Source: Pseudomonas marginalis (GTDB lineage: Bacteria > Pseudomonadota > Gammaproteobacteria > Pseudomonadales > Pseudomonadaceae). From it: 64,000 nucleotides of DNA. A model generated the notes under the pieces. That model was not told the origin of the DNA. It made no database searches and saw nothing but the letters and a program-made list of their open reading frames with translations. The stretch lies in contig NZ_FNSU01000004.1 in the NCBI RefSeq assembly GCF_900105325.1, forward strand, positions 186,001 to 250,000, in the 5' to 3' direction. A program made the translations under genes and the position numbers. Shown here one piece after another: positions 62,996-64,000 of this stretch; position 1 is the stretch's first letter; each line of letters opens with the position of its first letter.

Positions 62996-64000
62996 TTAAT
63001 CGCGCTCGGCAAGCACCATCAAGTTGCGTGGTGTCAGTGTGGTTTCGCAGAAGCTGCCCACTTCGACCCTGTAGCCACGTTCGCCAAGAAACAGTGCCCG
63101 ATCCAGTACCAGCCACACTTCAAGTGGGCGCCGAAACAGCCCACGCAGCAATTCCAGGTTCCTGACCTCGGCCAAACGTTGCCAGCCGTGCGCTTCCAGC
63201 GCCGCCCAATCCTGTTCACCTGTGGATAACCCTTTGATACTGGCCAACGCCTGGCAGTAGTCGGCGAAGGGTTTGTCCAGCCAACCGGCGGGCAGGGAAG
63301 GGGTAGGCAGGTACTCGTCGCAGTGGCGTAACTGGCGTTGTAACTGATCGAAACCCAGGCGGCGCGCCATGGAGATGTCCCGCTGCAGCCGCACGCGTTT
63401 ACCGGCCGTGACGGTTTCGCTGAGGGGCAGGCCAAGATCGTCGACCGACAACTGCAAGGCTGAAGCACGGCCCGCTTCGGACAGCGGCTGGTAGGCGTCC
63501 GTGTTGATGCGGTTGTAGCAGCACGGCGCCACGGCCAGTTGCTTGCAGCCGGCGGCACTGGCCAATTGCAGCAGGCGCACATGCAGGTCGCCGCAGGCAT
63601 GCAGGGCGACGGGGGTGTGCTCGGGGTCTAGGCTCACGTCCGCCATGACATCTTGCAGGCGGTGGGTGACGGGCAGGCCGTGGTGGTCGCTCAAGGCCTG
63701 GCCTGCCGCGATCAGCGCCGGGTCGCATTCCAGGCAGGTCAGCTGTTGGTTGGTGTGCAGCAGGCGGCGGCCGAGGTGGCCCTTGCCGGCGCACCAGTCC
63801 AGCCAATGCCGGGGTGTTTGCGCAAACTGCAGCGCGGCGCCGAAGGCTTCGATTTGCTGCCACTTGCGCCCGGGTACGTCGACATTCAGGCGGCGCGCCG
63901 CCGGTTGCAGGGGCTGCGTCGGTAACTTATCCACAGCACTGAGGCGCAAGGCTTCGCGGGCCAGTGAGGGAAAAGGCGCCGGCGCCGGTAGGGTGTGGGG
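62996..64000 (-). CDS. SAM-dependent methyltransferase, truncated at the window edge
   Basis: At least 334 codons, open at the right edge; the 5' end lies beyond 64000, since the frame remains open and protein-like (LAREALRLSAV) upstream of an apparent TTG at 63949. Motif I is WLDWCAGKGHLGRRLL and CGDLHVRLLQLA and CCYNR follow, as in class I methyltransferases of the METTL25/YjiP-type group. No signal peptide is visible. The substrate is unknown. Confidence 0.8.
   Translation of the reverse strand, partial: PHTLPAPAPFPSLAREALRLSAVDKLPTQPLQPAARRLNVDVPGRKWQQIEAFGAALQFAQTPRHWLDWCAGKGHLGRRLLHTNQQLTCLECDPALIAAGQALSDHHGLPVTHRLQDVMADVSLDPEHTPVALHACGDLHVRLLQLASAAGCKQLAVAPCCYNRINTDAYQPLSEAGRASALQLSVDDLGLPLSETVTAGKRVRLQRDISMARRLGFDQLQRQLRHCDEYLPTPSLPAGWLDKPFADYCQALASIKGLSTGEQDWAALEAHGWQRLAEVRNLELLRGLFRRPLEVWLVLDRALFLGERGYRVEVGSFCETTLTPRNLMVLAERD

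Overview
The window reads as chromosomal DNA of a fluorescent Pseudomonas, close to the P. fluorescens SBW25 lineage. The GC-rich codon usage, abundant REP/REPIN intergenic hairpins, a dctB-dctD pair, the yrfG/nudE/cysQ cluster, an OprD porin and above all a complete wssABCDEFGHIJ acetylated-cellulose operon in the SBW25 order support this. Species assignment is inference from gene content; no search was run.

Layout. 0.3-1.8 kb: a REPIN, a small helical protein behind a structured leader, and a Fic toxin with a 56-residue antitoxin. 1.9-6.3 kb: an exported TPR protein, a RecQ-type helicase, a thioesterase and a glycine-zipper protein. 6.5-10.7 kb: an FdhF/YdeP-like molybdoenzyme with its FdhD sulfurtransferase and a LysR regulator. 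10.8-14.0 kb: a BON-LysM protein, yrfG, nudE, cysQ and a YiiD-type thioesterase. 14.0-20.6 kb: dctD, dctB and rmlDCAB, tightly packed on the minus strand. 20.8-25.4 kb: a kinase-like/aminotransferase fusion, agmatine deiminase and a small conserved ORF. 25.6-36.7 kb: iron uptake (two TonB-dependent receptors, FecR, an ECF sigma factor and Fur-box-like sites) interleaved with an OprD porin, an M48 membrane protease and a DUF3077-like protein whose leader shares a structured RNA with the first small protein.

36.7-46.0 kb is an accessory island ending at tRNA-Thr(TGT). It holds an IS66 fragment, a broken ParDE-like toxin-antitoxin locus, a DUF2971 gene, a two-gene unit (a SIR2-like domain fused to a P-loop kinase-like domain, plus a nucleoside 2-deoxyribosyltransferase-like protein), a 188-bp inverted-repeat element, two tyrosine-recombinase loci and a cluster of DnaA-box-like sites. 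The cargo genes are visibly more AT-rich than the flanks. The SIR2/deoxyribosyltransferase unit is the best candidate here for an undescribed, nucleotide-centred anti-phage system.

46.2-62.8 kb: a lipoprotein and the wss operon. WssBC synthesise and translocate cellulose under c-di-GMP control, WssD trims it, WssE exports it, WssFGHI acetylate it, and WssA and WssJ are MinD-like proteins at the two ends. The window closes inside a methyltransferase gene.
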